Shown here: piece by piece, positions 1 through 13,100 of the stretch | How the letters are laid out: each line of letters opens with the position of its first letter | Numbering within the stretch: position 1 is the stretch's first letter | NCBI GenBank assembly: GCA_037576195.1 | Contig: CM075102.1 | Coordinates: forward strand, 17,480,745-17,544,744 | From: Phytoseiulus persimilis | Lineage: Eukaryota; Arthropoda; Arachnida; Mesostigmata; Phytoseiidae | DNA length: 64,000 bases | Direction of reading: 5' to 3' | Made by a program: the position numbers and the translations under genes | The notes under the pieces: generated by a model | Database searches by the model: none | What the model was told of the DNA's origin: nothing | What the model saw: the letters and a program-made list of their open reading frames with translations, nothing else

Positions 1-790
1 GGCCGAGTGCTTTGAGGAAATCATCGTCTGTGTAGTACGCGTCATTGCATTCGAAGATTATGTGTTGTACAGTCTCTTCGTATGTGCCGCATCTCGGGCA
101 GGTGTTGTTGCCCTGTTGTTCGGAAAGTCCTCTAGTTGGCAGCATTCCTGCTCTTGCTAGGGCTAGTAGAGCATCTCCTCTTCGATTGCCGTAGAGGTAA
201 GACCTTGTACCGGGGGAGGTTTTACCCCTGCGGTATAGGCTCAGGCTGTTTTTTAGAAGCATGTCTCGCCTCCAGCCGTGCTCCTGCATTTCTTTAACTC
301 TCTTTTTTATCAGTGAGTTATATGCGTTTAGGGCTGGTGTTCCTTGACTCGATGTTGGTGGCTCGATCCGGTCACAGCCGTATTGGTGGCTTAGTGTCTG
401 CGTTCGGGTGCAGAGTTCAGTCTGTATTCCGAGTATCTCCATTGTGTTAAGGAGAGATTTTGGCCATCTCTCATCTGGCATGTGTTGGATGCGTTTCATG
501 TATCTGAGTTTGCTTTGTGCTTCCCTGGCTTCGAATAGGGACCATCCAAGCTCTCCCAGTATGAATTCCTTGGCCACTTTGTAGCCTGATATGCCAAGGG
601 CCCAGCGGCCTGCATCACGTTGAGTTTTTTCCAGTCGTTTGCCTCGATATCGGATGTGTTTTCCGAACTTCAGATTCAGACTCTCTGGCCAGACATCCAC
701 GGTTCATACCCAAGTTATGCAATTCGCTGGTAACATCCTTGTATCAGCCCCTCCTTCAGCAAGCTGTTTCCGACTCATCATTCTCCACCT
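1..790 (-). mobile_element. 3' part of a non-LTR retrotransposon (LINE), reverse transcriptase C-terminal region
   Basis: Reading the minus strand from about 702 to the window edge gives more than 230 codons without a stop. They resemble the region after the polymerase core of arthropod LINE reverse transcriptases: KRLEKTQRDAGRWALGI, then GELGWSLFEAREAQSKLRY, then a stretch ending in a zinc-binding knuckle CPRCGTYEETVQHIIFEC (CX2CX8HX4C). This thumb plus CCHC-like tail is typical of Jockey/I/R1-type elements. A TGA lies in frame at about 704; upstream of it the same frame stays open for about 30 codons but the catalytic core with its YxDD box is not visible, so the copy looks 5'-truncated. 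The 3' end lies outside the window. The LINE call is secure; the clade is not. Confidence 0.8.
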
Positions 791-3700
791 CCAGCTTGGC
801 TCCGCTGTTTTAGTTCAGTAGTCATCGAAGCTCTGTGGAGCTTCTCGGCAGTCCGCGTTGGCTGTGGATATTTAAAATTTTTCCCCCATATTTTTCACGT
901 AAGAGGGTGACCTCCACGGAACGGAGCTGTTTCCCGAGCGTGCACGACTCAGAACCGCTAACGAACTTCCATGTATCTTACGAGTTCCGTTCGTATCAAC
1001 AAAAGCTCCAGGCTCTTCAAATCATCAAGCTTTATCATATCCTGACCCAGGGCCATCTACGATGAGATCTTCACTCGATAAAAACTCAAGCAAGCGAACA
1101 AGTCAGTCGACAGCACAACTAATCAACAGCCCGCCCGAATCGAAGCGATACGAGCACCATTCGCGTGGTGAAACTTCGTGCTCAGTTTCAGACGTCGCAG
1201 GTTGATTGCATCGAAGATCAATAACTCTCATCAGCGCGATAAGACTTGCTTCTGGGCGTACCGGCCGCCCAGGCGTACGAAAGTTCCGATACTGCGTTTC
1301 ACCCTAAGACAACGGAGCTATTTTTACCACTGATGACAAGATACACATCTACAACAAGAGGCCATGGAGGCAAGAGCGGATCCACGAATTCCGAATCAGC
1401 AGTCATGCAAAAGGAAATGCCACCGAGTGCTTGCCTCTTGGTCGATGAGATGGTACTCTTCATCGACCTCCGCCCTCCTCCAAGGAGAATCCAGTGACCC
1501 CTCCCGACAGAGGAAGGGGGGAGGGGCAGTCGTCTCATCCCACCCAAATGTTTTGGCTACGCCTGGTCCCCCCCTTCCATGTACATGGAAACCCCCATGT
1601 ACAGCACTGCTCTTTTTGCGCCTCTGCAGCCGCGTCCCTTTTGTATCCGTGTCCATACAGAGAAAATATCGCTCCCGATCGGCTAGCCGGATGATACGCA
1701 TTCTGGAGGAGAATTAGTTCGCACAAGAATAATTTTCAACGCGAAAGCCGAACACTGATACGGCTATATTTTCATTCACAGGCGATAGCGATGGTACTGT
1801 CAAGAAGACCCTACTGTGACTATGTTACATTATCTATTGCAACGGAAGGTGGTCGATCATTCGATTGATGACTCCTTTTGATGAGATCTCCAGAGACCCC
1901 ATTCCCACAGAATGAAGTTTCCGGTGGGATGCCCAATCATGGGTTGATCATCAGCCGAGTCGATTCATTGACCGGAATCGCTCGCTATTATGAGTGCGGA
2001 GTCGAGACGCTGCTGATGGATTAATTAAACTAGATTTCGGAATAGCGCTCCACAACTAGAGAAACCATCTCTTCAGCTGGTTCTGAACGAATTCCCTGGA
2101 AGAAGATGGTCATCGATCACTTCAATACCGTGATGTGAAGAAAACGTGAGACTGCTCATAATGAGGTTCTGATCGTCTCTGTCGGCTCTGTTTGGCATGA
2201 CTCCGCTGACCATCGTTCACTTTCGGTTCCCAAAAGGTCTACATTCATTAAATGGCGTACATATAGCAACTCAAGCTCTTGTGATTCGATACACGTAGAA
2301 TAACATACAACAGGGCGACTTGACCTCCGCACCGAGGCTTTTCGATGGATCTGCAGTTGCAACATAGAATTTCGTAGTTGGAGAGGAAATCACCTGACCT
2401 GTCTTCAGCGCAGAGCTCGACTCCTCGGGAGAGTTCGCGTATGGAAAGGACCGCTGGGACGGCTGTCAAACGCGATTTGAGGATCAGATCGGTGGGATCA
2501 GCAGGAGTCGAAACGCTCGTGAACTGCTGACGTCTCCAACGTTGATCGGGTTCCTGCCTCGGACGATCCGCGAGAGCTACGAAATCGGTCTGTATCCTAA
2601 CGCAGAGTCCTTTTCAGAAATTTACTCATGTGCCGCTGCAACCTGCCCGCCGGCAGACAGTTCCAAGCAGAGTGGGATTAATAGGGCTAATAGTGTCATG
2701 GGTTGGTCGAGAGTCAGGTGGCCCTCGGAGTTCGGGTAGGATCTGTCGCCCCCTTGAACACCTCTCGATTCGAGCACATGAATATCAGCTAGCGAGTGTT
2801 TGTCAGCCTCTGCTGCCAAGAGATTCTCTGTCGCATCAACCCGACGGGTAGGATGTCCAGTTTGAAAACTGCGTCGATCCTCAGGGATCTCCATCTTGGC
2901 GTTGCTTCTAAACTCGTTGATCGCAGCTCGGTAACTCTTCACGTCTTCGCAACGCGGGTGTGTTGAGCAGTTCCTAGGAAAATGTTAGATTCATTCGTTT
3001 CGACGTACGAAAGGAGTCTTCGAATGGTCATATGATCCCCATTCAGTCGCTACAGCTCAGGAAGCATTCATCCCGCGGACAATCCGATGTTCCGATTCAT
3101 AACTCCCGGGACTCGGTCGGAGAAACTTTACATTAATCGTTCTTTGACTTCCCGGTCATCGCGGACGCGCGTCGCTCAATGTCCGAGAATCGAATCGTCG
3201 CTGGAAGCGAGTCGGGGCGCACAGTTCATTGAAGACTGTCCTCATTGCATAAGAGTTCTCCAGACGTCAAACACTCATGACAGGCTCCGCTAGCCGGGTA
3301 TAAGATCAAGCGAGCTGAGAAAACGCAAGAGAAGCCCTAATTTAGCGATTGGGAAGTCGTCGAGAGGCGAGGTGGTTCGTGATCAGGCTCGTACATCCAT
3401 TGGATAATCAGACCGCCGCGGGCTAGCTACGTCTTCCAACCTCGTCCCTCCGGCAAATCAAGATGACGGCTCAAACGGAAACAAATAGCTCTCCCTGAAT
3501 ATTCCGCACGATCCACATCCTGCGGAACTCCTTCTAACGCATAGAAGCCCGAGTTCCTGGTAACCGTCTTCTGACTAGCTACTCCGATGTCGGAGCGATA
3601 TACCTTGTTAATCGGAGTCATGCGTATCACGAGAGGAGAGGACCGCTAGCGCAGACTTCCCCGGAGAGGTTCTTAGCTTCTCCTGGAAATCGATGTAGCG

Positions 3701-4569
3701 CGCGCAGTTGAAAAAGTCATGTCGAGACGGATCCGCATGCCGATATCACTGCTGTCGAATCAAATACATCTGGATACGAAAATCAAACAGTTCGAGCTCT
3801 CCGATCGGGCGCCGAGTTTTTAATACTTTGCGTAGATCTGGGAGCTGATCGAATTCGTTCACTACATCAATATGGCCTGTCAAGCTTCCAAACGAAGATA
3901 TTAGGACGGAAGAAGCGACGGCGTTGAATGGAATCAACACGGACCAATGATTCCCGAGCTGAAAGGACGGGGTTGCTCTTTTTCATCGCGCACCACAGTC
4001 ACGGTCTGCAGAAGCGTCTAGCAGGGCGTCGCGAAATTTGTTCGGGCGAATACCGGTGGGTTCGGGCCCTTTGGGCGCCAGACAGGAGGATGCGAGCTGC
4101 GTGGACTCTCGAACTTGGAGTATTCTCTGACAGGCAAAATTACGCGTTGGAAAACGAAAAATGAGTCTGTCCAGATCAAGCGCATCATGAGACACTCAGG
4201 TGGAGAGTCAGACCCAGCCTCTACGAAACTCGTATCGGACGAGTCGAGGATTTCCAAGTTCCAAAATCATCTCTTCAAAACGGTATTTCCAGTCAATCCT
4301 CGGCGCGCGGTATCGATTTGCCCTGGAAAATGATCGATGCTATTCGCCGGCTCGGAATTCCGCCTTCGATGTTGAGAAGAAATTCATTTTCCCTCGGGCG
4401 GCAGATCGACGGATGTTTGCTAATGTGAGACACTGAAGATGGGTCGGCCCCCGAGATGCCTCCCCGGAAAAGAAGATGATCCTCGCTTAATTAGCGCTAC
4501 GTTGCTCTGCAAGCAGATCGGTGCTACGGTCAGAAAGGAATTTCCGCGACACGCGCTTTTGATCGATCA
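791..4569. other. Stretch without a recognisable gene
   Basis: I see no open frame here with domain-like content. Frames of up to about 120 codons on both strands around 1.25-1.75 kb overlap one another and match no family I know. The only exact structure noted is a perfect 16-base palindrome at 1575-1590. A minus-strand AATAAA just right of this block probably ends the neighbouring receptor gene. Confidence 0.5.
1575..1590. repeat. Perfect 16-base palindrome
   Basis: The sequence TTCCATGTACATGGAA is its own reverse complement. Part of it (CCATGTACA) recurs a few bases downstream at about 1595-1603. It could be a binding site for a dimeric protein or chance. Confidence 0.5.
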
Positions 4570-4575
4570 TTTATT
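4570..4575 (-). terminator. Candidate poly(A) signal of gustatory receptor A
   Basis: AATAAA on the minus strand about 75 bases past the receptor's TGA codon. The position suits a 3' end signal for a compact gene. No transcript data are available. Confidence 0.4.
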
Positions 4576-4648
4576 TTCCTCAAGACATGTATATTATTTG
4601 GTCTCGAATGACTCTGCGAGCCGGACGACTTCCCATTGGAGGCGTAAC

Positions 4649-6489
4649 TCATTTTCGAGCGTTTTTGGATTGATCGATCACGACGCTGACGTAACTGAAC
4701 GCTGCTCCTATGGTTGATATCATCGTGGAACGGTTGAGACCGTAGAACTTCGCAGCGGTGACTTGGACGTTTGGTACTCGCATCTGACTCAAGAGCAGTC
4801 GAATCTGGGAGCGAAATTAGAAGCATGAGCAGATTCCCTCCAGAAACAAAGAGTCTGCCAGCCCTCGCCTTCCGAGACGAATGCCTCTGATTCGATCCAT
4901 ACGCTACCTGCTGCGCGATAGGAATCGACTCATCTTGATGGTCCACAAGCAATCCCGATGTGGACCCAACAGATAGGTCGGACGCCTCGGAAACCATGGA
5001 ACCAGCCGCTGTTAGCATTACCAAGTTGATGGCTAGATACATCATGTTCAAGAAGAACCCCACCACCGTGAGGTAGGATACTTTCCCAGCTCTAAGGTCT
5101 TCGATTTTCTGTGGAGGAGGCTCAGGTCACTTATTTTTCGAATGAGGGCAGTATTCGACGAGCGCCGAATATTTATATGATCTCTAGAAACCCGCGGAGG
5201 CCCTTGGACTGGAAAAGGACCCGGACCTGGATCAGGGCTACGGACTCGCTGCAGCAGGCAACCACGAATGCGGAATGGAAGACCATGCCCAAGGGACAGA
5301 AAATCTCGTCCAAATCGATGACGAGCTGACAGAGGTCAGCGTGTCGCAAACGCAACTTGTGAGCTCTCCTGGCGTCGGTAGGAGTCCTCTTCGCAAACTC
5401 TTGGAGGTCCTCGTTCATCTTTGCCAACTTGATACCGACCATCTGAAAAACATACAGCCGGAAGCCTCTTGTCAGAGACGGGTTCCAACCCATCGGGGTC
5501 ATCTGATTCGATCGAAATCTCGAAGCGGAAGTTGCGAGGGAGCGAACTTACAAAGGCCATGAAGTTATAGAAGAACACGGACTGTGTTGTTCCGCCAGAG
5601 AAAATCATTCGATTGAGTGAGAAATCGAGTGCCATGAAAGCATAAACGGCTGGGTGCGCGGCCGGAGCAATCGATGACGGCTGAATCAAAAGCTCTGTTT
5701 CGATGTAGAAACTCAGCCTGTCCTCGTAATACACTGCGATCAGATCGAAAACCACCCTGAAGGCAGCGTAAGTCCAGAGAAGCGTGTTCATGGTCTTGAT
5801 GAAACGCGCGAGTCTCAGACCGGTAGTATCTGGCGAAAAAAAGAACGGATGACTTTCACAGCGAACCGTGTGTCAAAATGGGGATTCCTGCGACAGCTCA
5901 GGAATCGCTTATCGTGCGGAAACCCACATCATCTCCAGTTTCCGATCGCGAGATGTTCGGTCCAAAAAAAAGCTGTGTTCCAGGAGGCGTTTAGTAATTT
6001 CGCGTTTTTTGTTTATTTGCATTACCGTGGAGCGGTTTTCAATTGGGATGGTCATTGGATGCACAGTCCGAGGCAACAGCGCCCGAACAAATTGGTCTGC
6101 ATTCATTCAGAAACGAGATCGGGGTAAACCAAGCAGAATGAGAAACTAGTCCTCATCGAGAGTTAGAACCCACCCGAGCTACGGACAGCCTCGAAGGATC
6201 TTATTCAAGAGAGAAAGCAATTATCCTCATGTGCGCCAACTTACGCGTGTGAGGGAACGTGTCGAGCCTCTCAATGGTATCTTCAATCCGAGAGACGTTC
6301 TGCTTCAAGTAGCGCAAGCAGCCTGCAGCCACCGTGGCTCGAGTCATGTCCGTGCCCGCAGTTCCCACCAGGTGACGTGCGAAAATGTACTTGAACATCA
6401 CGATCGTCATCGAGCGGGCCAACCAAAATCTCTGGAGCAGCAGGCTGAAGACCCGGTATCGCCGATATCTCTCGACCCATTCGTGTTTC
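4649..6489 (-). CDS. Gustatory receptor family protein A (five exons seen, N-terminus not found)
   Basis: A seven-membrane-segment chemoreceptor of the arthropod gustatory family, expected in the membrane of sensory neurons as part of a ligand-gated cation channel. Minus-strand exons with consensus splice sites are 6489-6245, 5829-5552, 5442-5242, 5108-4908 and 4804-4649 (TGA at 4651-4649). Frames join cleanly, giving about 360 codons against a usual length near 400. Exon 3 has the typical LRLRHADLCQLVIDLDEIF block. Exon 4 has a membrane segment, LTVVGFFLNMMYLAINLVML. Exon 5 ends in FYGLNRSTMISTIGAAFSYV, matching the family's conserved last segment, where SYVSVVID stands for the TYhhhhhQF motif. 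Exon 1 begins at an acceptor in phase 2, so an upstream exon of about 40 codons is missing. It is paired with receptor B. The family call is firm; ligand and exact start are unknown. Confidence 0.75.
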
Positions 6490-7841
6490 CTTCGAAAAGA
6501 ACGTTCAAATGAGAAAAGAAGTGTGGGGCACTGGTTCCGTGAAACTCGCATCCCGCAGCTCGAGAAAAGCATGAAAGCTGAAATCTATGAGAGTAAACCG
6601 CAGCGGAGCTCATGAATTTTGTTTCACTCCACACACAATGGTGTACATTTTTTGTCAATTTTTTTTTTATCAAAAACGCAGTAGCGATTCGTCCCAGAAA
6701 TGATTCTCGCTGAGCACTTTGTCCATCAAAGGGCAAAACTTGGGCTCGATTGTCAGAGGCTCTGGGACGTCAGCGCGATCAAGAACACTGCTTTGCGATG
6801 GGAGTTTTGAGCCGCAGTCAGAAGTCGCAGTCTTACCGACGAGAGATTTCAGGTGTGAATGAGCGCTCATGGAGAAAAAACTATTCCTTCCCCCCGAGGT
6901 GAGAAGATAATTTGCGCGGAAGTGAATTTCTCAAGCTTTCGAGCAGGCGATTCCACGCTGACAAAATTCACACTCGTACTCACGGCTTGAGTGTCTTCTC
7001 GAAGGGTCCTATACCAAAGAATTCACAGCTTCTGATAGTGGGTCTCAGAAAGTCCTTGGCAGTCATTTGCTTCATCATTCGCAAGACGTCCAGCGAACGA
7101 GAGCTCGATTAAGATTAAAGAGCTCGATCGTTTGCATGCCGCATGTCGCAGTTGACAGCAATCATAAAACACAAGTAGGATCGGGGTTGATATGTCACCA
7201 ACGGACAAGTTTTATTAAGAGGCCAACGGACCATCACACAATGATTGCTCAGCAAAAACTCTTGCCAGACGCTTCATTTTTCATGCTCAAATTTGAACTT
7301 AACGACCGAGAGCTGAGCAGTCCGAACGAGCGTCCTTGAATTCAGACGAAGGTCGAACAACAAATCATCAGCTGTCTGTCCCCGAAACGATGGCGTGCAT
7401 CCGTTAGCTAGGTATCAACACAATCATTTTTGCATGACAGTCATCGGGGTATTCTTCAAGCTCTAAGTCAACTTCTGTCTCTGTGATCCGTGAACGCATG
7501 GCTCCCTGTTCACTGGTCAAGGCACTGAACTCATCGGAATACAACGTTGCAAAACTCTGCCACGTGGTCCTACGAGACCGGGGGGTTTTCATCAGCACGG
7601 TCACTTCAGGTGTGGAGAGCGCATCTTATATTACAGAGGTCCTTTCAGTGTTAATTTCTCTTTGTTATTGATTAGCTCATGCACATTTCTGATCGCCTCA
7701 CTACATATCGCTGGGAATGCTGAAGTTTCGGATCCGTCACGAGTTGCAGAATATCACCCGGGCCTTGAAGAAGTTTCCTCGGGATCCTAGAGTCGCCACG
7801 AAAAGCTCTTCGTTGATGAATCTTGGCTTGCAGTCATCACC
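6490..7841. other. Spacer between the two gustatory receptor genes
   Basis: This should contain the 5' exon and promoter of receptor A and the 3' end of receptor B, both on the minus strand. A minus frame from 6870 to 6670 (67 codons) could supply an N-terminal exon, but I found no donor in the phase 2 required, so I do not assign it. A minus-strand AATAAA lies near 7205, far from the receptor B stop. Confidence 0.4.
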
Positions 7842-9729
7842 CTATGCTGCTTCCACCACGAGGCTCACGTAAGTGACGACGGTGCCTAATGTTTTTATCA
7901 AAGCTCCACGGTCCAACTGGTAAAATCGCCATGCGGTCATCTTGACGTCCTCCACATTCATCTGCGACAGGAGCATCCGTATCTGGCAATAAGACACGAA
8001 TGAGTGAGTATTTTCCCTGAAATTTCCGCTTTGAATCCATGTACCATATCCGCCGATGCGCAAGCCTTCAAAAGAGAGTTTTGTTTCCTGGCCCGTGGTC
8101 AGTATTTTTCCATAGGAGGAGATGGCGAGGCAACTTTGACATATTTTCGGAAGATAGAGAGGAGTACGATGAAGATTATCCTCAAAATGGAGCCCCATCG
8201 GCCGAACTACGCCAGTGTTCGTCTTACCTGCTGAGATTCGCATTCCATGTTCCGAGTTCCTCGGTCTCCGATGAGATCATTCAGGAGCTTAGTCAAGCGC
8301 TGCGGTGCTTGACAAACCATCGCAGTTATCGCCGAGACAAACGAGAGCATTGATACCAAGTATATGATGTTTATCACGAAACTCGCTGTTTCGAACAAAG
8401 AAGCGGTGGCCAGAGCTCCACTTTTATACCTCTGCAGATGGAAGGTTTGTTTCGTTACCGCCTCAATGAGGGTAAAGAGCTCCAGTCCGTCTTCTCCGGT
8501 GCCCTCCAATATGATTCGAGCTTTTCGTCAACGCACTCGCACAAATCTACCGGTGAACAAACAAGCTCCGATGACAACGCCTCCGTGAAAGTAGATTGCC
8601 AGGGGCGACAAGAATTCATCCAGATAGAGGACCAGCTGGCACAGGTCAGCGTGCATGAGTCTGAGCCGAGAGAACTGACTCAAGGAGAAATGCTCCTTCT
8701 CTAAGCACGCTGCGAAGCTTTCCTCAAGGTTCCGGAACTTGATTTCAGTCAACTGGAGAAGTAAAGAAACTGAGTCAGCTCTTTCCTCATACGAAGTCAT
8801 TGATGTTTCGGGAACGCGATCTGTATTCGTTGCTCGATTAACTGGTCCATCATTCCCTGTGATCAAGGTCGCGTTGCCCGATCCGCAACGTGCGAGTCGC
8901 GCGAAGGCTCATCGGGGTGCCAGCTAACGGTGGCATGAGCTGGGCCTTAATATCTCGGCCAGGCTGATCGAACACGCGAACTGGCGTCTCAAAGTTATTG
9001 TATTCCTCCACCTCCCGTTCCGGCAGGAATCTCATTCCGACCCGAATCTCGAATGAATCAAGAGCGACATTCTCATCCTCGTCGAACATGTCCTACTATC
9101 AGGAATGACGCTCGACCACTTACTAGGTTGATGGAGATGTATGTTAGCACTATGACCGTCAGTGGTGCCGATGTAACGAGACGTTGGAGCGAGATGTTGA
9201 ACACTGCATACAAGGCGGCCAAGACGTGGAACCCAGTATTGAGCTCGTCCGGATTTAGTAATAACTCACTCCTGATGTATTGCGGTAAATTGTTGCCGTC
9301 GAAGAACGCAGCCAAGTCCAAGAATACTCGACCGAAGCTGTAAACCCATTGACAGACGTTGAGGGCGTGAACGAAACGCGTCAGGCGCGCGTTTGACAGC
9401 TCTGGAAACGAACACACTCTATCAAGGAATGCTGGAACATTGGAGACCCGTTGAAGCTGTGATCAGCGGTTTGAGATCAGGACTCACCGTCGTGCGGGAA
9501 TCGGTCGTACATTTCGAAGGCCTTGATGAAATTTCCAACTTTCCGCGCGGAGTAAAAGATCATCACGAAAATCATCGGAGCTCTTATTAAATCTGTATCC
9601 GATTCGATCAGATGCTTGGCGTACTTGGATTTGTAGGCGAAGAGCCCCATCTTGCGTACGATGACGTAACATATAAGGAACCATGCGACTTTCTTGTAGG
9701 TTCTGTACGTCGAGCGTTCCGCCGTTGAT
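7842..9729 (-). CDS. Gustatory receptor family protein B (five exons seen, N-terminus not found)
   Basis: Paralogue of receptor A. Minus-strand exons are 9729-9488, 9401-9124, 8752-8551, 8493-8228 and 7982-7842 (TAG at 7844-7842), joining in frame to about 375 codons. Exon 2 is 278 bases in both paralogues, and introns 1 and 2 have the same phases (1 and 0). Exon 3 carries LRLMHADLCQLVLYLDEFLS. Exon 4 has the segment FVINIIYLVSMLSFVSAITA. Exon 5 reads IRMLLSQMNVEDVKMTAWRF and ends GTVVTYVSLVVEAA, the family's terminal segment with TYVSLVVE as the TYhhhhhQF equivalent. As in A, exon 1 starts at a phase-2 acceptor (TTGCAG), so the N-terminal exon lies upstream and was not identified. Intron 2 is long (about 370 bases). 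Role as in A: a chemosensory membrane receptor with unknown ligand. Confidence 0.75.
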
Positions 9730-10069
9730 CTGCAATCCAAAATAGTCTCTTACTGTGTGCAGTAGCGTACTCAAGGGGAGGGAATGTAAAGGGGCATAAG
9801 CTCCAGATGCTGAGCTGATGGGGCGCGCATTTAGGGCGCAATGCTGAGAGGCGTGAGACCGCAGCTTATTTTTTTCTCCTCTCCGTAAGCGCAAAATAGG
9901 CTGAACGCATTTTGCAAACTAGCAAACGCCCCAGAGAGCCAAAGGGTGCGAAGTCGTAGGTCAAGCTCTGTCTGAGGTGCGAGAGAAATGAAGTCCTGTA
10001 AATCCACCGACTGCAATGAAGACTCATTCAATCTCAGAGGGCTGTGGGGCACCAACTTGGACTTGCAAC

Positions 10070-10101
10070 TCTCTTTCTCTCTCTCTCGGGGGAGGGGGGG
10101 G
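10070..10101. repeat. CT microsatellite followed by a G tract
   Basis: A run of CT dinucleotides interrupted by TTT, followed directly by GGGGGAGG and a run of G. Such polypyrimidine/polypurine tracts are unstable and often vary in length. Confidence 0.7.
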
Positions 10102-13100
10102 GGCATGAGGAAAGACAGATTCGAAGTTCTGTCAGTCTACTCGATTGGGCTTCCGAGAGCTCCAATGGATCAAGAAGCGCATCTGAAGGAGCGCTTTTGA
10201 GCTCCAAGGGAGATGAAACAGACTTCGAAGCTTTTGTAGGGAGTTTCGCTGCAGTCAAGACCCGTCGTAAGCACTTCTGGTCTTCGCAGTATCGTGATGG
10301 ATTTGACGATCATGATCCTGTTCTCAACTCCCGGAATCGCGGTTCATCAGAAACATCCAGCCGTTTTGTTTTTTTCGGCTCCTCAGATCGGCTGCAGGGG
10401 GTGCCAGGCCGAGCTCATGACTTCGCTGGGTGACTGAACGGTTGAACTTCTCAGTTGACGCATCTCATCGACGAAACGGAGGGAGCAATTTTCTCCAAAA
10501 GTCTATATCGGTCAGACATTCGATGCGAATATGGTTCATTCAAAAAGCTGCCATCGGCAGGTGCTCGGGATACTTATGCGTATCCACTACTCCGAGAGTG
10601 TTATCAGTTGAAACGATCAGGGGAGCGAGTTGGTTCCTTTTCTGAAATCACTTTTGTCGGGGAAACCGCCAAAAACTATGGTTGAAATTTTTGGGACCCG
10701 ATCCTCGCAAAACACTCATGCAACTTCGTAAACCTGAGGATCGGGCCCGCGCCTGATTCTGTGGAACAAAGATTATGTGGGAAATCTCGGAGTGGAGGCA
10801 TTAAGGATCCCGAAGTATAATTTTGAAGCCAGGGTCGAGTGCCTCGGTGACCCAACCAGTTTGCCACAATTGCTCGTGCGAACGTCGCGGCACCCTACAG
10901 ATTCTCGAATGAGGGTTGAGCACTCAGTCTCCCTACGAATGTTTGGAAGGCTCATTCGCTCGCATCTCCTTCGATTTCAGCGTGTTGCATTCGGTCAGCG
11001 GAGGACCGTGCAAGGAGCTTCCTCGCGTATAGCGGATTGAACGACTGACGAAAATCCGCCGCTGTGTCACTCACTCCAGAAATAGAGCCGGCCCGTTCCT
11101 GATCTCGAAAGAATTCATCATCCAGACGGATCCGAGCTGAAAGAGCGAGCGTTGCGGGCTGCCATAACCGCGTATTCATTGACCGCATAGCCAATATCGA
11201 TGCTATTGGAGAGATCATGCTAGCTCGACAGGATCACCAGGTTTGAGAGTCGAAATTGGCTCATAGAGGAGCGAAGATTTGCGTTGATCAATTCCAAAGC
11301 TCCTTCCACAGCTTAGCGAACTTATAGCTACGGTCAGAGAGGGGCGGAATGATATGACGATGTTGGGGACGCCGACGTCGAGATTGTTTCCCCTAATTAA
11401 CTTCAGGAGCTCCAGTGGGGAGCCAGAAACGGTGCCGCGGTGCTGCTCGGCCAGGTGCCCCCAGGCCCCCTCATTACGCTACTGCCTAAGACAGTAAATG
11501 CAGTATTCCACACCCATGGGCTCCACATTCAAAGCGCAAGTATTTTGTCTCATGGATCCAATATATGCCAGATTTCAGGGTGATTGAAGCCTCGGTGACT
11601 TCGTTTCCACTCCGGAAATCCTTGTTCGTCCAGGTCTCGCACAAGCTCCCGCTCAGCGTGTGCAATCCAGCACAAACTTCCACTAACCTCTTAACATCGG
11701 ACGATCCTCCGAAAGGTCCGATGCAAACGATCTCGTTTGCCCGAATAATGGGTGCAAGGATCACAGCTGCTGAGCTCACGGCCATGCCTCATCGACTGGG
11801 CCGAAGTGTTGATCCGACATTCTTCTATGCCTCTCTCTCGCGGCTGCATATATATGTGGACGAATGAATATCATCTGTGTGCGATTCGAATACATGAGTC
11901 AGCATATCTGGAATACGTTTGTCTCCTTATTCGCGCATCGGAGTATGTATGCCGCCACATCGTTGCTAATAGACCTGGCATTGACAGGCTGGAGACTGTG
12001 GCGAGTATTCATTAATTCTACCGCCGTATGCTCACTGAGCGGTGGAGGCGATGCCGGCAACCGCAGCGGAGTTCTCATTAATTTCCATCCATGTAGGCGG
12101 TAGGTGGCCAACGATCAATTTTCTCCCTAACACCGTTATAAATCAGCGTTAGCACCGATGGATATTGAGTTAGGCTGGACTCTTTTGATATGAGTCCAGA
12201 CTCCTCATCGGTCTCGCATCTCATTTTCAGTCCATCACTCTGGCGGCTTCAAACTCGTGTATGGATCAGACCAGGGTCGCATAACGTGACGGGAAACTCG
12301 ACGAAGCTTTCTTCCAGCTTTGGTTCTCAAGAATGTTGGAGAGCTGACAAGGGACATCCGCGGACTGTAGCACCCCGATCGGGTGGAATCTCGTTTCTAC
12401 ATATTCGGTACTCTGAGACTAGAGGGAAAATGGTGGGTCTCCTGCTAATGGCCTGCCCGGAAACCTTGAGGTAAGGTTGAGCCTTCCATTAGCGCCCGCT
12501 GACAGTCTTTGGACTACCGCGAATTCTCGCGAAATTTCATTGCGCGGCAACCCTTGGTTCCAATTCTGTGAAAAGGAAACGCAGTTTCTGAGGAATTCTT
12601 GCGACGGGAAAGCTCGTCACAGCCAACCCATGCAAATTGTCGAGAAACCGGCAGGGACGGAAACGTTGACATCGACGATATCTCAATCCACGATGAAGCT
12701 CAGATTCGAAAAGACCTGGAGATCGTCCAGTTGGTATCCGATTCCGGAGCATCGGAGACGCGCTGTAGATGTCACTGAGAGCTCCCCAACAGGATTTCGG
12801 CAGGGTCATGACATTTTTTTTTCATCCAGTATCAGCGTCACAAGAATGTAGAAACCGAAAGGAGGTGTCACAGTTCACAAAGCTTCCTTTTGAGTTGAAC
12901 AACCATGTAGCGCAGCCCCAGAACTTCAAGGTCGCATATCGATCGAAACCTGACTCGAAGGTCATCCGCGATCCCGGGGAGACCGCCCAATCCAGTCCGG
13001 CAAAGCCGCAGTCGACGCCCAAGCCGGAGAGCTTGAGCAGCAGCGCGAATTTATAGCTCGAGCCTATAATTGCTATTGGATCTAGTTCCTGTTTAGTAGT

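Noticed and set aside
6670-6870. Minus frame considered as the N-terminal exon of gustatory receptor A
   Set aside because: No splice donor in the phase needed for the acceptor at 6490; the best GTAAG there gives the wrong phase.
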